Shown: positions 1-5,428 of the stretch, one piece after another
Layout: every line of letters begins with the position of its first letter
Position numbering within the stretch: the stretch's first letter is position 1
Assembly: GCA_002371375.1 (NCBI GenBank)
Contig: DFIB01000035.1
Location: 1-5,428, forward strand
Length of the DNA: 5,428 bases
Reading direction: 5' to 3'
Source: Mageeibacillus sp. UBA3708
Lineage (GTDB): Bacteria > Bacillota > Clostridia > Saccharofermentanales > Saccharofermentanaceae
Position numbers and translations under genes: made by a program
The notes under the pieces: generated by a model
Told to the model about the DNA's origin: nothing
What the model saw: the letters and a program-made list of their open reading frames with translations, nothing else
The model's database searches: none

Positions 1-132
1 ATTCGGATCATAAGGCGTCCAGAACAGACTCACGATGAACGTGAGTATAACGATCCCGAGAAGAATGGAACCTATGACGAAGAACAGCTTCTGACTGTCG
101 ATGTAGATCTTCTTTGTCTTTGCCTTTGTCAT
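1..132 (-). CDS. DppC/OppC-type ABC transporter permease, N-terminal fragment
   Basis: Partial gene: only the first 44 codons are present and the rest lies beyond the left edge. The reading starts at ATG (132-130) and has no stop. The product begins with a basic cytoplasmic stretch (MTKAKTKK), then one hydrophobic segment at about residues 17-38, then WTPYDPN. A lysine-rich tail, first membrane helix and 'PYDP' just after it are typical of the second permease of peptide/nickel importers (BPD_transp_1 family with an OppC-type N-terminal domain). Its ATG overlaps the TGA of the upstream permease as ATGA, so the two are probably translationally coupled. AGGA lies 4 nt before the start. As the second half of the membrane channel it would pair with the upstream permease. 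The assignment rests on the N-terminus plus gene order; the substrate is unknown. Confidence 0.8.
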   Translation of the reverse strand, partial: MTKAKTKKIYIDSQKLFFVIGSILLGIVILTFIVSLFWTPYDPN

Positions 133-1094
133 TTGATCCTAATCCTCGGGTCTGCTGCGGCAGACAGGATGTCTGCCAGGAAGTATAATACGACTGTTAT
201 CAGTGCCAGATACAGTATCATTCCGGACAGAAGCGGAAAATCACGCCTGCTGATCCCCATAAGCAGAAGCCTGCCTAATCCCGGAAGGTTGAATACCTGT
301 TCCACGATGAGGCTTCCGCCTAATATGTCTGACAATACAATCGATATTACGGTTATGGCAGATACATTCGAGTTCGGTATTATGTGGCGCCACTCTATTA
401 TGAATTCCGACAGTCCGTGTGATCTGGCGGTCCTGACGTGATCCGATGCATTCTGCTCGATCATGGATGATCTCAGGAATTTGAAAGTCATCGCTATCTT
501 GGGAAGTGCGATGCAGAACGACGGCAGCAGGAGACAGCCGATGAATCCGATCAGGTCATCAGAAGGCTTAACATATCTTCCGACCGACATAAGCCCGAAC
601 AAAGATCCTGTCGCAAGTATCATGAGAAGAGACAATACGAACGGCGGGATGGCAAAGAGGATATGTCCCAGTACGGAGCATATCTGGTCTGCGATGCGTC
701 CGGGCCTGCGCGAACTGACGAGAGCCATCGGATAGGATATAACGATGACCATGATCAGTGCGATGACACTCATGCCGAGAGTGACGGGGAGACGCTGTGC
801 GATCAGTGACGATACGCTCACTCCGAATGAGACCGACGTGCCGAGGTTGCCTGTGAAGGCACCTGCAAGCCATGAGAAGTACTGGACGTAAAGTGGTCTG
901 TCCAGCCCCATCTCGTGTCTAAGATTAGCGATCTGTGAGGGAGTCGCATTAGCTCCCAGAATGACAGATGCCGCATCCCCCGGGATAATGGAGAAAGCGG
1001 CAAATGTCATAAATGATACGAGAAGTAACGTTATAAAGAGCTCGGCGAGCCTTACGAGAAAATACCTGATAGTGCTGTTAGACTCCCTCTGCAA
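129..1094 (-). CDS. DppB/OppB-type ABC transporter permease (peptide/nickel family)
   Basis: A 321-residue inner-membrane channel subunit, about the usual length for the family. Hydrophobic segments lie near residues 14-37, 104-126, 141-168, 181-203, 243-265 and 289-311, giving the six-helix DppB layout. The large extracytoplasmic loop after helix 1 carries the family pattern GLDRPLYVQYFSWL (63-76). The cytoplasmic coupling (EAA) loop at about 216-240 reads ASDHVRTARSHGLSEF...RHIIPN and would dock on the ATPase. VEQVFNLPGLGRLL (264-277) and the DPRIR tail (315-319) are also characteristic. The start is uncertain. The frame opens at a TTG (1094-1092), an in-frame TAA lies 27 nt upstream, and no ATG or GTG is available before the first helix. 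GGAAG sits 4 nt and AGGAG 12 nt before the TTG. It follows the binding-protein gene by 27 nt with no terminator between, so they are one operon. The importer's substrate cannot be told from sequence. Confidence 0.93.
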   Translation of the reverse strand: MQRESNSTIRYFLVRLAELFITLLLVSFMTFAAFSIIPGDAASVILGANATPSQIANLRHEMGLDRPLYVQYFSWLAGAFTGNLGTSVSFGVSVSSLIAQRLPVTLGMSVIALIMVIVISYPMALVSSRRPGRIADQICSVLGHILFAIPPFVLSLLMILATGSLFGLMSVGRYVKPSDDLIGFIGCLLLPSFCIALPKIAMTFKFLRSSMIEQNASDHVRTARSHGLSEFIIEWRHIIPNSNVSAITVISIVLSDILGGSLIVEQVFNLPGLGRLLLMGISRRDFPLLSGMILYLALITVVLYFLADILSAAADPRIRIK

Positions 1095-1121
1095 AGCTCT
1101 TCCGGTCTCCTGTTCATATTA

Positions 1122-2612
1122 TTAATTAAATTTTACCTCAGATAAGTCCTGAACGTACATAGGATATACATTATAACCCGACAATTTGGCAGATACAGCA
1201 ACTATATTTGCAGGATCCTGCAGATAGCATGAAGCCGAATCGTCGAGGAGATACTTGAGGACCTCGTGATACATTGATACCTTGGCATCCTCGTCAGAGA
1301 TCGTGGGGATCTTTGCCAGGAGCTCGTCTACCTTGGGATTGCTGTAATTGATGAAGTTGCCGGAATTACCTGTCTGGTAACGGTTCAGAACATCGTAAGG
1401 AGCGTAGTTGCTCGTCAATGCGATGACTGTTGACTCATAGTGGCGGTCCGTGTACGTATCCTGGAGCCATGTGGGCCAGTCGACCTGATTGATTGTGCAG
1501 TTGATGCCGACCTTGGACAGTTCTGACTTGAGCTCGACTGCCGTGTTAACGTGAACAAGGTAGTTGGAAGGGACAGTGATCGTGAGATCGAATCCGTCCG
1601 GATATCCGGCCTCAGCAAGAAGAGACTTCGCTTTCTCGATGTTCTGTGTATATGTTCCGTCAAGTGACGTGTCGTAGTACTTACCCATTACGGGGCTCAT
1701 GGCTGTCGTAAGTGGCTCGCCCGCGCCGTCCATGGTGACTTTGATGATGTCCGTTCTGCTGACTGCGTAGTTGATCGCTTCCCTGACGCGCTTGTCATCA
1801 AGGGGCTTGACGCTGTTGTTGAGAGCGAAGATCTGTACCATGTTAGATCCCTTCTTGAGAAGATTGAACGAATTGGTATCGATCTGGCTTGCCCTGTCTG
1901 ATGTCAGGTAAGGGAAGATATCGATCGTTCCGTTCTTGAGCTCGATGAGGCCTGCATCCATGTCAGCGGTGATCTTGAATACTGCCTTGTCGATGTAAGG
2001 GAGCTCACTGTTCCAGTAATTGCTGTTCTTTGTGAGCGTTACATCCTGGCCGATCGTATAGCTGTCGAATACAAAAGGTCCTGTTCCGATCGGGGTCTTG
2101 TTGATGTCAGCCACCTCGTCGGGAATGATAGCGACGGTGAAATAAGACAACAGCTCGCTGTTGGGTGTCTCAAGAGTTACAACGACCTTGCCGTTGTCCT
2201 TCTCAACCGACTTGATGGAATCAAGTTCGGATACGAGTGCGGCTTCCTGCCCGTCAAGAAGACCTGCAGCACGCTTCAGCGAATAAACAACGTCGTCGTC
2301 TGTCATGTCGTTGCCATTGTGGAACTTAACACCTTCCCTCAGCGTGAAAGTATATACTGTCGAGTCATCCGAGATCTCAACTGCCGTTGCCAGACACGGG
2401 TTAAGGCTGCCGGTCGAGTCGAATTTATAAAGCCCCTCGAAAACGTTGAACAATATCTCCTTATCACCTGCAGCAACGACCGTGTGGGGGTCAAATACCG
2501 ATGGTTCCTGGGTGATACCGACAGTTACGGTACCGCCGTTATTCTGTTTTTTGCATCCTGCCATGCCGATGACCATAACACCTGCAAGGATCAGTGCCAA
2601 AGCTCTTTTCAT
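1122..2612 (-). CDS. Extracellular substrate-binding lipoprotein, family 5 (oligopeptide/dipeptide/nickel)
   Basis: A 496-residue receptor for the ABC importer encoded downstream. It captures substrate outside the membrane and delivers it to the permease pair. The N-terminus is a lipoprotein signal: MKR, a hydrophobic core (residues 4-19) and the lipobox GMAGC with the lipidated cysteine at 20. A KKQNNGG linker follows. SBP_bac_5 hallmarks are visible in order: QEPSVFDPH (35-43), YTFTLREGVKFHNG (87-100) with DDDVVYSLKR (105-114), PIGTGPF (174-180), LDDKRVREAINYAVSR (271-286), LLAEAGYPDGFDL (331-343), and a late 'NYSNPKVDELLAK' segment (422-434). The length is normal for the family. The ATG start (2612-2610) is well supported by GGAGGG 9 nt upstream. 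It is the first gene of the minus-strand operon and is transcribed divergently from the coiled-coil gene. Peptides are the likeliest ligand class, but family members also bind nickel chelates, sugars and other solutes, so the substrate is left open. Confidence 0.95.
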   Translation of the reverse strand: MKRALALILAGVMVIGMAGCKKQNNGGTVTVGITQEPSVFDPHTVVAAGDKEILFNVFEGLYKFDSTGSLNPCLATAVEISDDSTVYTFTLREGVKFHNGNDMTDDDVVYSLKRAAGLLDGQEAALVSELDSIKSVEKDNGKVVVTLETPNSELLSYFTVAIIPDEVADINKTPIGTGPFVFDSYTIGQDVTLTKNSNYWNSELPYIDKAVFKITADMDAGLIELKNGTIDIFPYLTSDRASQIDTNSFNLLKKGSNMVQIFALNNSVKPLDDKRVREAINYAVSRTDIIKVTMDGAGEPLTTAMSPVMGKYYDTSLDGTYTQNIEKAKSLLAEAGYPDGFDLTITVPSNYLVHVNTAVELKSELSKVGINCTINQVDWPTWLQDTYTDRHYESTVIALTSNYAPYDVLNRYQTGNSGNFINYSNPKVDELLAKIPTISDEDAKVSMYHEVLKYLLDDSASCYLQDPANIVAVSAKLSGYNVYPMYVQDLSEVKFN

Positions 2613-2636
2613 TTCTGCTTTCCCTCCATAATAAGC

Positions 2637-2653
2637 GCGTTGTAGTTACACGC
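2637..2653. promoter_or_regulatory. Imperfect palindrome in the importer operon leader, possible operator
   Basis: The plus strand reads GCG-T-TGTA-GT-TACA-CGC, a near-perfect inverted repeat with one unpaired T in the left arm. The perfect core is TGTA-GT-TACA (2641-2650). It lies about 10 nt upstream of the GGAGGG ribosome site of the binding-protein gene, within the probable 5' leader or just past the transcription start. A symmetric element there could be a repressor site or a small RNA hairpin. Nothing in the sequence identifies the factor, and a palindrome this short can occur by chance. Confidence 0.3.
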
Positions 2654-2666
2654 ATTTCGATAAATA

Positions 2667-2704
2667 TTAATAAATTAGCACTCCCAGTTCCACAACAAAT
2701 TATA
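2667..2704 (-). promoter_or_regulatory. Candidate promoter region for the ABC importer operon
   Basis: Two alternatives are visible on the minus strand. One is a perfect TATAAT at 2704-2699, but the hexamer 17 nt upstream is only a T-run, and a TTGATT lies too close (10 nt). The other is TTGTGG (2695-2690), a 17-nt spacer, then TATTAA (2672-2667). Neither matches well at both boxes. A promoter somewhere in this AT-rich spacer is required by the divergent gene layout; the exact start is not determined. Confidence 0.35.
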
Positions 2705-2773
2705 TTTTTGTCGGAATCAATAAAAAAAGGGGAAATAATAAAAAGATTTTCAGTAATTTAACATTATTCGTTG

Positions 2774-2779
2774 TATAAT
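2774..2779 (+). promoter_or_regulatory. -10 box (TATAAT) upstream of the coiled-coil gene
   Basis: A consensus TATAAT lies 46 nt before the ATG of the zinc-ribbon coiled-coil gene, in an AT-rich tract. No good -35 hexamer is found 16-18 nt upstream (CAGTAA at 17 nt spacing), so strength may depend on AT-rich upstream DNA or on an activator. The perfect -10 and its position fit a short 5' leader of roughly 40 nt. Confidence 0.55.
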
Positions 2780-2825
2780 AAAGAGGCTTTAAAGTGAGCG
2801 AATATCATTTTCAGGAGTAGTCAAC

Positions 2826-4493
2826 ATGAAGAAGTGCCCGGTTTGCGGAGTTATGATGGGAGATAACGTAGCCCGTTGCTCCATGTGTAAGTACGATTTC
2901 CAGAAGGCGTCCGGCGGAGATGTTAATGCCGCTATAGAGGAAGCACAGAAAGTCCTCTCGGCAAAGGAAGAAGAGAATATCGCCCGTGCGGAATCGAAGA
3001 AGACGGAAGAAGAGAAGCGTCTTGCAGAGATCAAGGAGAAACTTACAAGGGAGGCAGCCACACTTCAGGATCAGTTCGATTCACAGAAGCTCAAGCTCGA
3101 GTCTGAATTTGCCCAGATGCAGAAGGAAGCTATTGACGAGAAGCTCCGCATCGAGAAGGAGCTGGAGACAGAGCGCAATACGCTCATCGACCTTCGTGAG
3201 ACGAATGAAAGGCTCAAGAAGGAGAATGAGAATTTCGAAGCCGAGTCCAAGGCAAAGGCTCAGCGTGAATATGATGAGATGATCGATCTGGCCAAGAAGG
3301 AACAGCAGAGGATCATCGGAGAAGCCCAGCAGCAGACAGAGGAGCTCGCTATTCAGGTAGAGAAGGAATATGCCGAGGCTATGGCCAAGAGGGACGAGAT
3401 CCTTGCAGAGGCCAAGGAGCTTCAGGACTTCTGTGACAATGCCGACAAGGTGAAGGCGGAGAAGGAAGCTGAGATCGCACAGAAGGAAGAAGAGATACAG
3501 AAGCTCAATGATGATTTTGAGAAAGAGAAGGTAAGGATCGCCGAAGAATCCGAGAAGATAAGCATGGAGCAGGCGAGTGAGGCCCTGAAGATCAAGGATG
3601 CCGCTGAAGCCGAGCGTGCTGCCATCGAGAAAGAGAAAGAACAGATCATAGCAGAGATCGAACAGCGTCAGACAGATGCCCAGGCAGAGCTTGACGGGCT
3701 CGTTGCTCAGGCAAAGGAAGTTATCGCCCAGGCTGAAGAGGCCACTGCAAGAAGAGACGAACTCGTTGCAGAACTCGAGGCAACAGTTGCTCAGCGCGAT
3801 GCTGCCGACAAAGAGACGAAGGCTATCATTGCCCAGAAGGAAGAGTGCGAGAATAAGATAAGAGATTATGAGGCACAGGGAGAGAAATGGGCCAAAGAAC
3901 TCGAGAGCATACAGGCTGATTATGAGAACGCACAGGCTGTTATCGCCGATTCCAAGAATGCGACTGTTCAGGCCGAGGCCGAAGCTCAGCAGATAATCCT
4001 GAATGCGGAGAAACAGTCGGTATTCCTCAAGGAGGTAGCACTCAGCGAGAGCGAGAAAGGCTCTATGCTCAAGGAGATTGAAGAGAAGAATAAGCAGATC
4101 GAAGAGAAGGAAAATCAGATTAAGGAGATCACGATGCAGAAGGAAGAACTTGAGAAGAAACTTGCGACTTTGGATAAGTCCATAGCAGATCTTGAGAAGA
4201 AAGTCAGGGAGAGTGCGGCAACTGCAGCAGTTGCGGATTCCGGTCCCAAGGAATACAGCATTGAGATTATTCCTCACAACAGTGTAGGTGAAGTTGATAC
4301 TGAAGGAATCAACAATGTATTGCAGAAGAAATCCGGTGAAGGATGGAAGCTCAGCTCCGTTATCAATGACGAGGGTGGCAAGCTTCAGTCTTCTCTCGGG
4401 GCGAGTGAATCGAGCGGCTCACTGTCGATGGGTGCTTTTACCAGCAAGGAAGACAGAGTCATCCTTATCTTCGAGAGAGCGAAGAAGAAATAA
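2826..4493 (+). CDS. Zinc-ribbon, long coiled-coil protein with C-terminal DUF4177-like domain; function unknown
   Basis: A 555-residue cytoplasmic protein with no signal peptide or membrane segment. Three parts are visible. Residues 1-25 form a small zinc ribbon, CPVCG...CSMCKYDF, with cysteines 4, 7, 18 and 21, resembling UPF0547-type ribbons. Residues about 35-462 are a nearly unbroken coiled coil rich in Glu, Lys, Ala and Gln, with stretches reminiscent of DivIVA or SMC-like helices, including two related segments (EAMAKRDEILAEAKEL at 184-199 and EEATARRDELVAELEA at 304-319). Residues about 475-553 resemble DUF4177: EYSIEIIP, EGWKLSSV (505-512) and a closing VILIFER (545-551), with a Gly/Ser-rich insert at 522-540. 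The ATG start is supported by AGGAG 8 nt upstream. The gene stands alone: the importer operon diverges from it and a strong terminator follows. A scaffold or cytoskeleton-like role is conceivable from shape alone; no enzymatic motif is seen. Confidence 0.9.
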   Translation: MKKCPVCGVMMGDNVARCSMCKYDFQKASGGDVNAAIEEAQKVLSAKEEENIARAESKKTEEEKRLAEIKEKLTREAATLQDQFDSQKLKLESEFAQMQKEAIDEKLRIEKELETERNTLIDLRETNERLKKENENFEAESKAKAQREYDEMIDLAKKEQQRIIGEAQQQTEELAIQVEKEYAEAMAKRDEILAEAKELQDFCDNADKVKAEKEAEIAQKEEEIQKLNDDFEKEKVRIAEESEKISMEQASEALKIKDAAEAERAAIEKEKEQIIAEIEQRQTDAQAELDGLVAQAKEVIAQAEEATARRDELVAELEATVAQRDAADKETKAIIAQKEECENKIRDYEAQGEKWAKELESIQADYENAQAVIADSKNATVQAEAEAQQIILNAEKQSVFLKEVALSESEKGSMLKEIEEKNKQIEEKENQIKEITMQKEELEKKLATLDKSIADLEKKVRESAATAAVADSGPKEYSIEIIPHNSVGEVDTEGINNVLQKKSGEGWKLSSVINDEGGKLQSSLGASESSGSLSMGAFTSKEDRVILIFERAKKK

Positions 4494-4514
4494 ACCGGAG
4501 TACCGGACCGGTTT
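4492..4514 (+). other. Weak hairpin overlapping the stop of the coiled-coil gene
   Basis: AAACCGG (4492-4498) can pair with CCGGTTT (4508-4514) around a 9-nt loop, and a short T-run follows (4512-4515). It begins inside the TAA stop. It could be a first, leaky terminator or a 3'-end stabilising hairpin in front of the stronger one 20 nt further on. Confidence 0.35.
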
Positions 4515-4532
4515 TGACAAACGAGATGACAG

Positions 4533-4559
4533 AAGGCGCCCGTTGCGGGCGCCTTTTTT
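4533..4559 (+). terminator. Strong intrinsic terminator after the coiled-coil gene
   Basis: A perfect 10-bp, mostly GC stem pairs AAGGCGCCCG (4533-4542) with CGGGCGCCTT (4546-4555) around TTG. It runs into six T residues (4554-4559). It lies 39 nt past the TAA and separates the coiled-coil gene from the LytTR operon. The opposite strand lacks a long T-run after the stem, so it acts mainly on plus-strand transcripts. Confidence 0.93.
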
Positions 4560-4593
4560 GCCCGCTTATCCGTCTGTTTGTACCTCTTATTCG

Positions 4594-4622
4594 CATTTGA
4601 TTGATATAATCGTACTCAAATG
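4594..4622. promoter_or_regulatory. Inverted repeat flanking the LytTR promoter -10 box, candidate LytTR operator
   Basis: CATTTGA (4594-4600) and TCAAATG (4616-4622) form a perfect 7-bp inverted repeat with a 15-nt spacer that contains the whole -10 box. The half-site centres are 22 bp apart, close to two helical turns. The right arm read on the minus strand is ACATTTGAG (4623-4615), fitting the ComE-type LytTR half-site pattern ACAnTTnAG; the left arm matches that 9-mer at 7 positions. Known LytTR sites are usually direct repeats, so the inverted layout is atypical. Binding here would block or alter promoter use; this is inference. Confidence 0.45.
4602..4610 (+). promoter_or_regulatory. 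Extended -10 promoter of the LytTR operon
   Basis: TGATATAAT is a perfect extended -10 element (TGn followed by TATAAT at 4605-4610). There is no convincing -35 at normal spacing; TTGTAC at 4578-4583 is 21 nt away. Extended -10 promoters can work without a good -35. It lies 42 nt before the GTG start and downstream of the terminator, so it is the natural promoter for the LytTR gene. Confidence 0.7.
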
Positions 4623-4652
4623 TAACTATACTCCTGAAGGAGGCAGCAGGTC

Positions 4653-5114
4653 GTGAAACTGTTTTTGCGTGAGGATAAGCAACTCCGTGAGACTGAAGTC
4701 GAGATAAGGTACCGGATAAAGGACGAGGAAGTCGATGCTGTGATCAGTGCGGTCAATTCGTCTTCGGATGTGATCATCGGAATAAAGGACAACGGTGACA
4801 GCGAGCGTCTCTATGTGGCAAAGATCCTTTACTTTGAGGCTGTGGACCGGTATGTTTTCGCGTATGGGAATGCAGGCGTTTACAGAGTGAGAAAGACATT
4901 GTATGACATTGAGGACTGCTTGAGAGACAAAAGCTTCGTAAGGATATCCAGGTCAACAATCGTCAACATCAATGCGGTCCGGACTATCTCGCCGGAGGAT
5001 TCCAGAAGGGTAAGGCTTTGTCTGAAGAACGGGGAATACCTTGTCGTTGCACGCAGTTACGTTAAGGACTTCAAAGCTGCCATAGGCATGAAGGAGGAGA
5101 GCAGAAATGGATGA
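4653..5114 (+). CDS. Stand-alone LytTR-domain DNA-binding transcriptional regulator
   Basis: A 153-residue one-component regulator. Residues about 50-146 form a LytTR DNA-binding domain, with the characteristic blocks YFEAVDRYVFAY (60-71), FVRISRSTIVNINAV (95-109) and NGEYLVVARSYVKDFK (126-141). The first 45 or so residues are a short charged extension (with VEIRYRIKDEEVDAV at 16-30) seen in LytTR proteins that lack a receiver domain. There is therefore no phosphorylation site, and input must come from elsewhere. The start is GTG (4653), chosen because a perfect AAGGAGG lies 9 nt upstream and the family's N-terminal extension begins there. The gene follows its own extended -10 promoter and overlaps the next gene by 8 nt. 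Such regulators are often paired with a membrane protein that restrains them, and often control their own operon. The family call is firm; target genes beyond its own promoter are unknown. Confidence 0.93.
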   Translation: MKLFLREDKQLRETEVEIRYRIKDEEVDAVISAVNSSSDVIIGIKDNGDSERLYVAKILYFEAVDRYVFAYGNAGVYRVRKTLYDIEDCLRDKSFVRISRSTIVNINAVRTISPEDSRRVRLCLKNGEYLVVARSYVKDFKAAIGMKEESRNG

Positions 5115-5428
5115 TCAGAGGCTTAAGAAGGCATGTGCCAAAGCTTTTTCCATCACTGCGGCCTGCTTCATAGTGAGTATCGTTCTGGTATCTTCGGTGC
5201 ACGCAGTATGCGGCTGGTGGATAGAATCTTCGATGATCGTTGCCATGTGCATCCTGTATGCCGTAATCTGGTTGCTGACGGTGATAAGAATGTACATCGA
5301 CGGGAGCAGGTGGGCGCTGACAAAGCCGTACATCGTAAAGAATCTCATTTTTATGCCGTTATATCTTGCGGTAACGATGGTGTTTGTTGTGTATGTTTTC
5401 GGCGGGTTCGACTTGGTCACGGTGGCTG
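5107..5428 (+). CDS. DUF3021-like small membrane protein, partner of the LytTR regulator (C-terminus cut)
   Basis: The gene runs off the right edge; 107 complete codons are visible with no stop. The ATG at 5107 overlaps the last 8 nt of the LytTR gene and has AAGGAGG (5091-5097) 9 nt upstream, so it is cotranslated with it. The other nearby ATG (5111) leads to an early stop. After a short polar start (MDDQRLKKACAK), three hydrophobic segments are visible, about residues 12-34, 42-62 and 79-99. Between the second and third is RMYIDGSRWALTKPYIVKN, resembling the loop before the third helix in DUF3021 proteins, which are usually about 130-150 residues with four helices. A fourth helix would lie outside the window. 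Position directly after a LytTR gene is the strongest support. The expected role is an integral membrane inhibitor or sensor for the LytTR protein. The residue match to DUF3021 is moderate and another small membrane family is possible. Confidence 0.72.
   Translation, partial: MDDQRLKKACAKAFSITAACFIVSIVLVSSVHAVCGWWIESSMIVAMCILYAVIWLLTVIRMYIDGSRWALTKPYIVKNLIFMPLYLAVTMVFVVYVFGGFDLVTVA

Noticed and set aside
1052..1117. A 21-codon minus-strand reading frame overlapping the permease start, a possible leader peptide
   Set aside because: No ribosome site precedes its ATG, and its codons show no regulatory runs; it most likely arises by chance.
2745..2814. Direct repeat ATTTTCAG (2746-2753 and 2807-2814) and inverted repeat TATTCG/CGAATA (2765-2770 and 2799-2804) around the coiled-coil promoter
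   Set aside because: Repeats of 6-8 bases in an AT-rich spacer are expected by chance, and one copy of the direct repeat runs into the ribosome site.
3010..4215. Repeated GAGAAG/GAAGAA-type tracts suggesting a DNA repeat array
   Set aside because: They are explained by Glu/Lys codons of the coiled coil, with no fixed period or conserved unit at the DNA level.
3081..4277. A 398-codon open frame on the minus strand, Leu/Phe-rich, opposite the coiled-coil gene
   Set aside because: It is the mirror of GAG/AAG-rich coiled-coil codons, which read as CTC/CTT leucines and rarely give stops on the other strand. The plus-strand gene has a good ribosome site, promoter, terminator and recognisable domains at both ends.
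4288..4656. A 122-codon plus-strand open frame spanning the end of the coiled-coil gene and the spacer
   Set aside because: It reads straight through the strong terminator and the LytTR promoter, has no ribosome site and resembles no known family.
5115..5420. A 101-codon minus-strand open frame at the right end
   Set aside because: It is antisense to the membrane-protein gene, which has a strong ribosome site, coherent hydrophobic segments and an overlap with the LytTR gene.

Overview
The window reads as a chromosomal segment of a Gram-positive, Clostridia-like (Firmicutes) bacterium. The signs are strong AGGAGG-type ribosome sites, a lipoprotein-type solute-binding protein, a LytTR/DUF3021-type regulatory pair, base composition near half GC inside genes, and AT-rich spacers. 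Genus cannot be assigned from sequence alone. I see no mobile element, CRISPR array, tRNA or rRNA.

Left half (1-2612, minus strand): an ABC peptide/nickel-type importer operon read right to left. It runs from a substrate-binding lipoprotein (1122-2612) through a DppB/OppB-type permease (129-1094) to the first 44 codons of a DppC/OppC-type permease (1-132). The two permease genes overlap in an ATGA junction. The two ATPase genes normally found in such operons are not in the window and, if present here, would lie beyond the left edge.

Centre (2613-2825): a divergent, AT-rich intergenic region. It holds a clear -10 box for the plus-strand gene, weaker candidates for the importer operon, and an imperfect palindrome just upstream of the importer's ribosome site. 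The plus-strand gene 2826-4493 encodes a 555-residue protein with a four-cysteine zinc ribbon, about 430 residues of highly charged coiled coil and a C-terminal DUF4177-like domain. It is the least understood gene here. It ends at a strong intrinsic terminator.

Right end (4560-5428, plus strand): a small regulatory operon. A perfect extended -10 promoter is bracketed by a 7-bp inverted repeat resembling LytTR half-sites. It is followed by a stand-alone LytTR DNA-binding protein, then by an overlapping gene for a small multi-pass membrane protein of DUF3021 type, cut by the window edge. The layout suggests a membrane protein controlling a one-domain transcription factor that in turn controls its own promoter. 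The known parts are family-level assignments; the autoregulation is inference.
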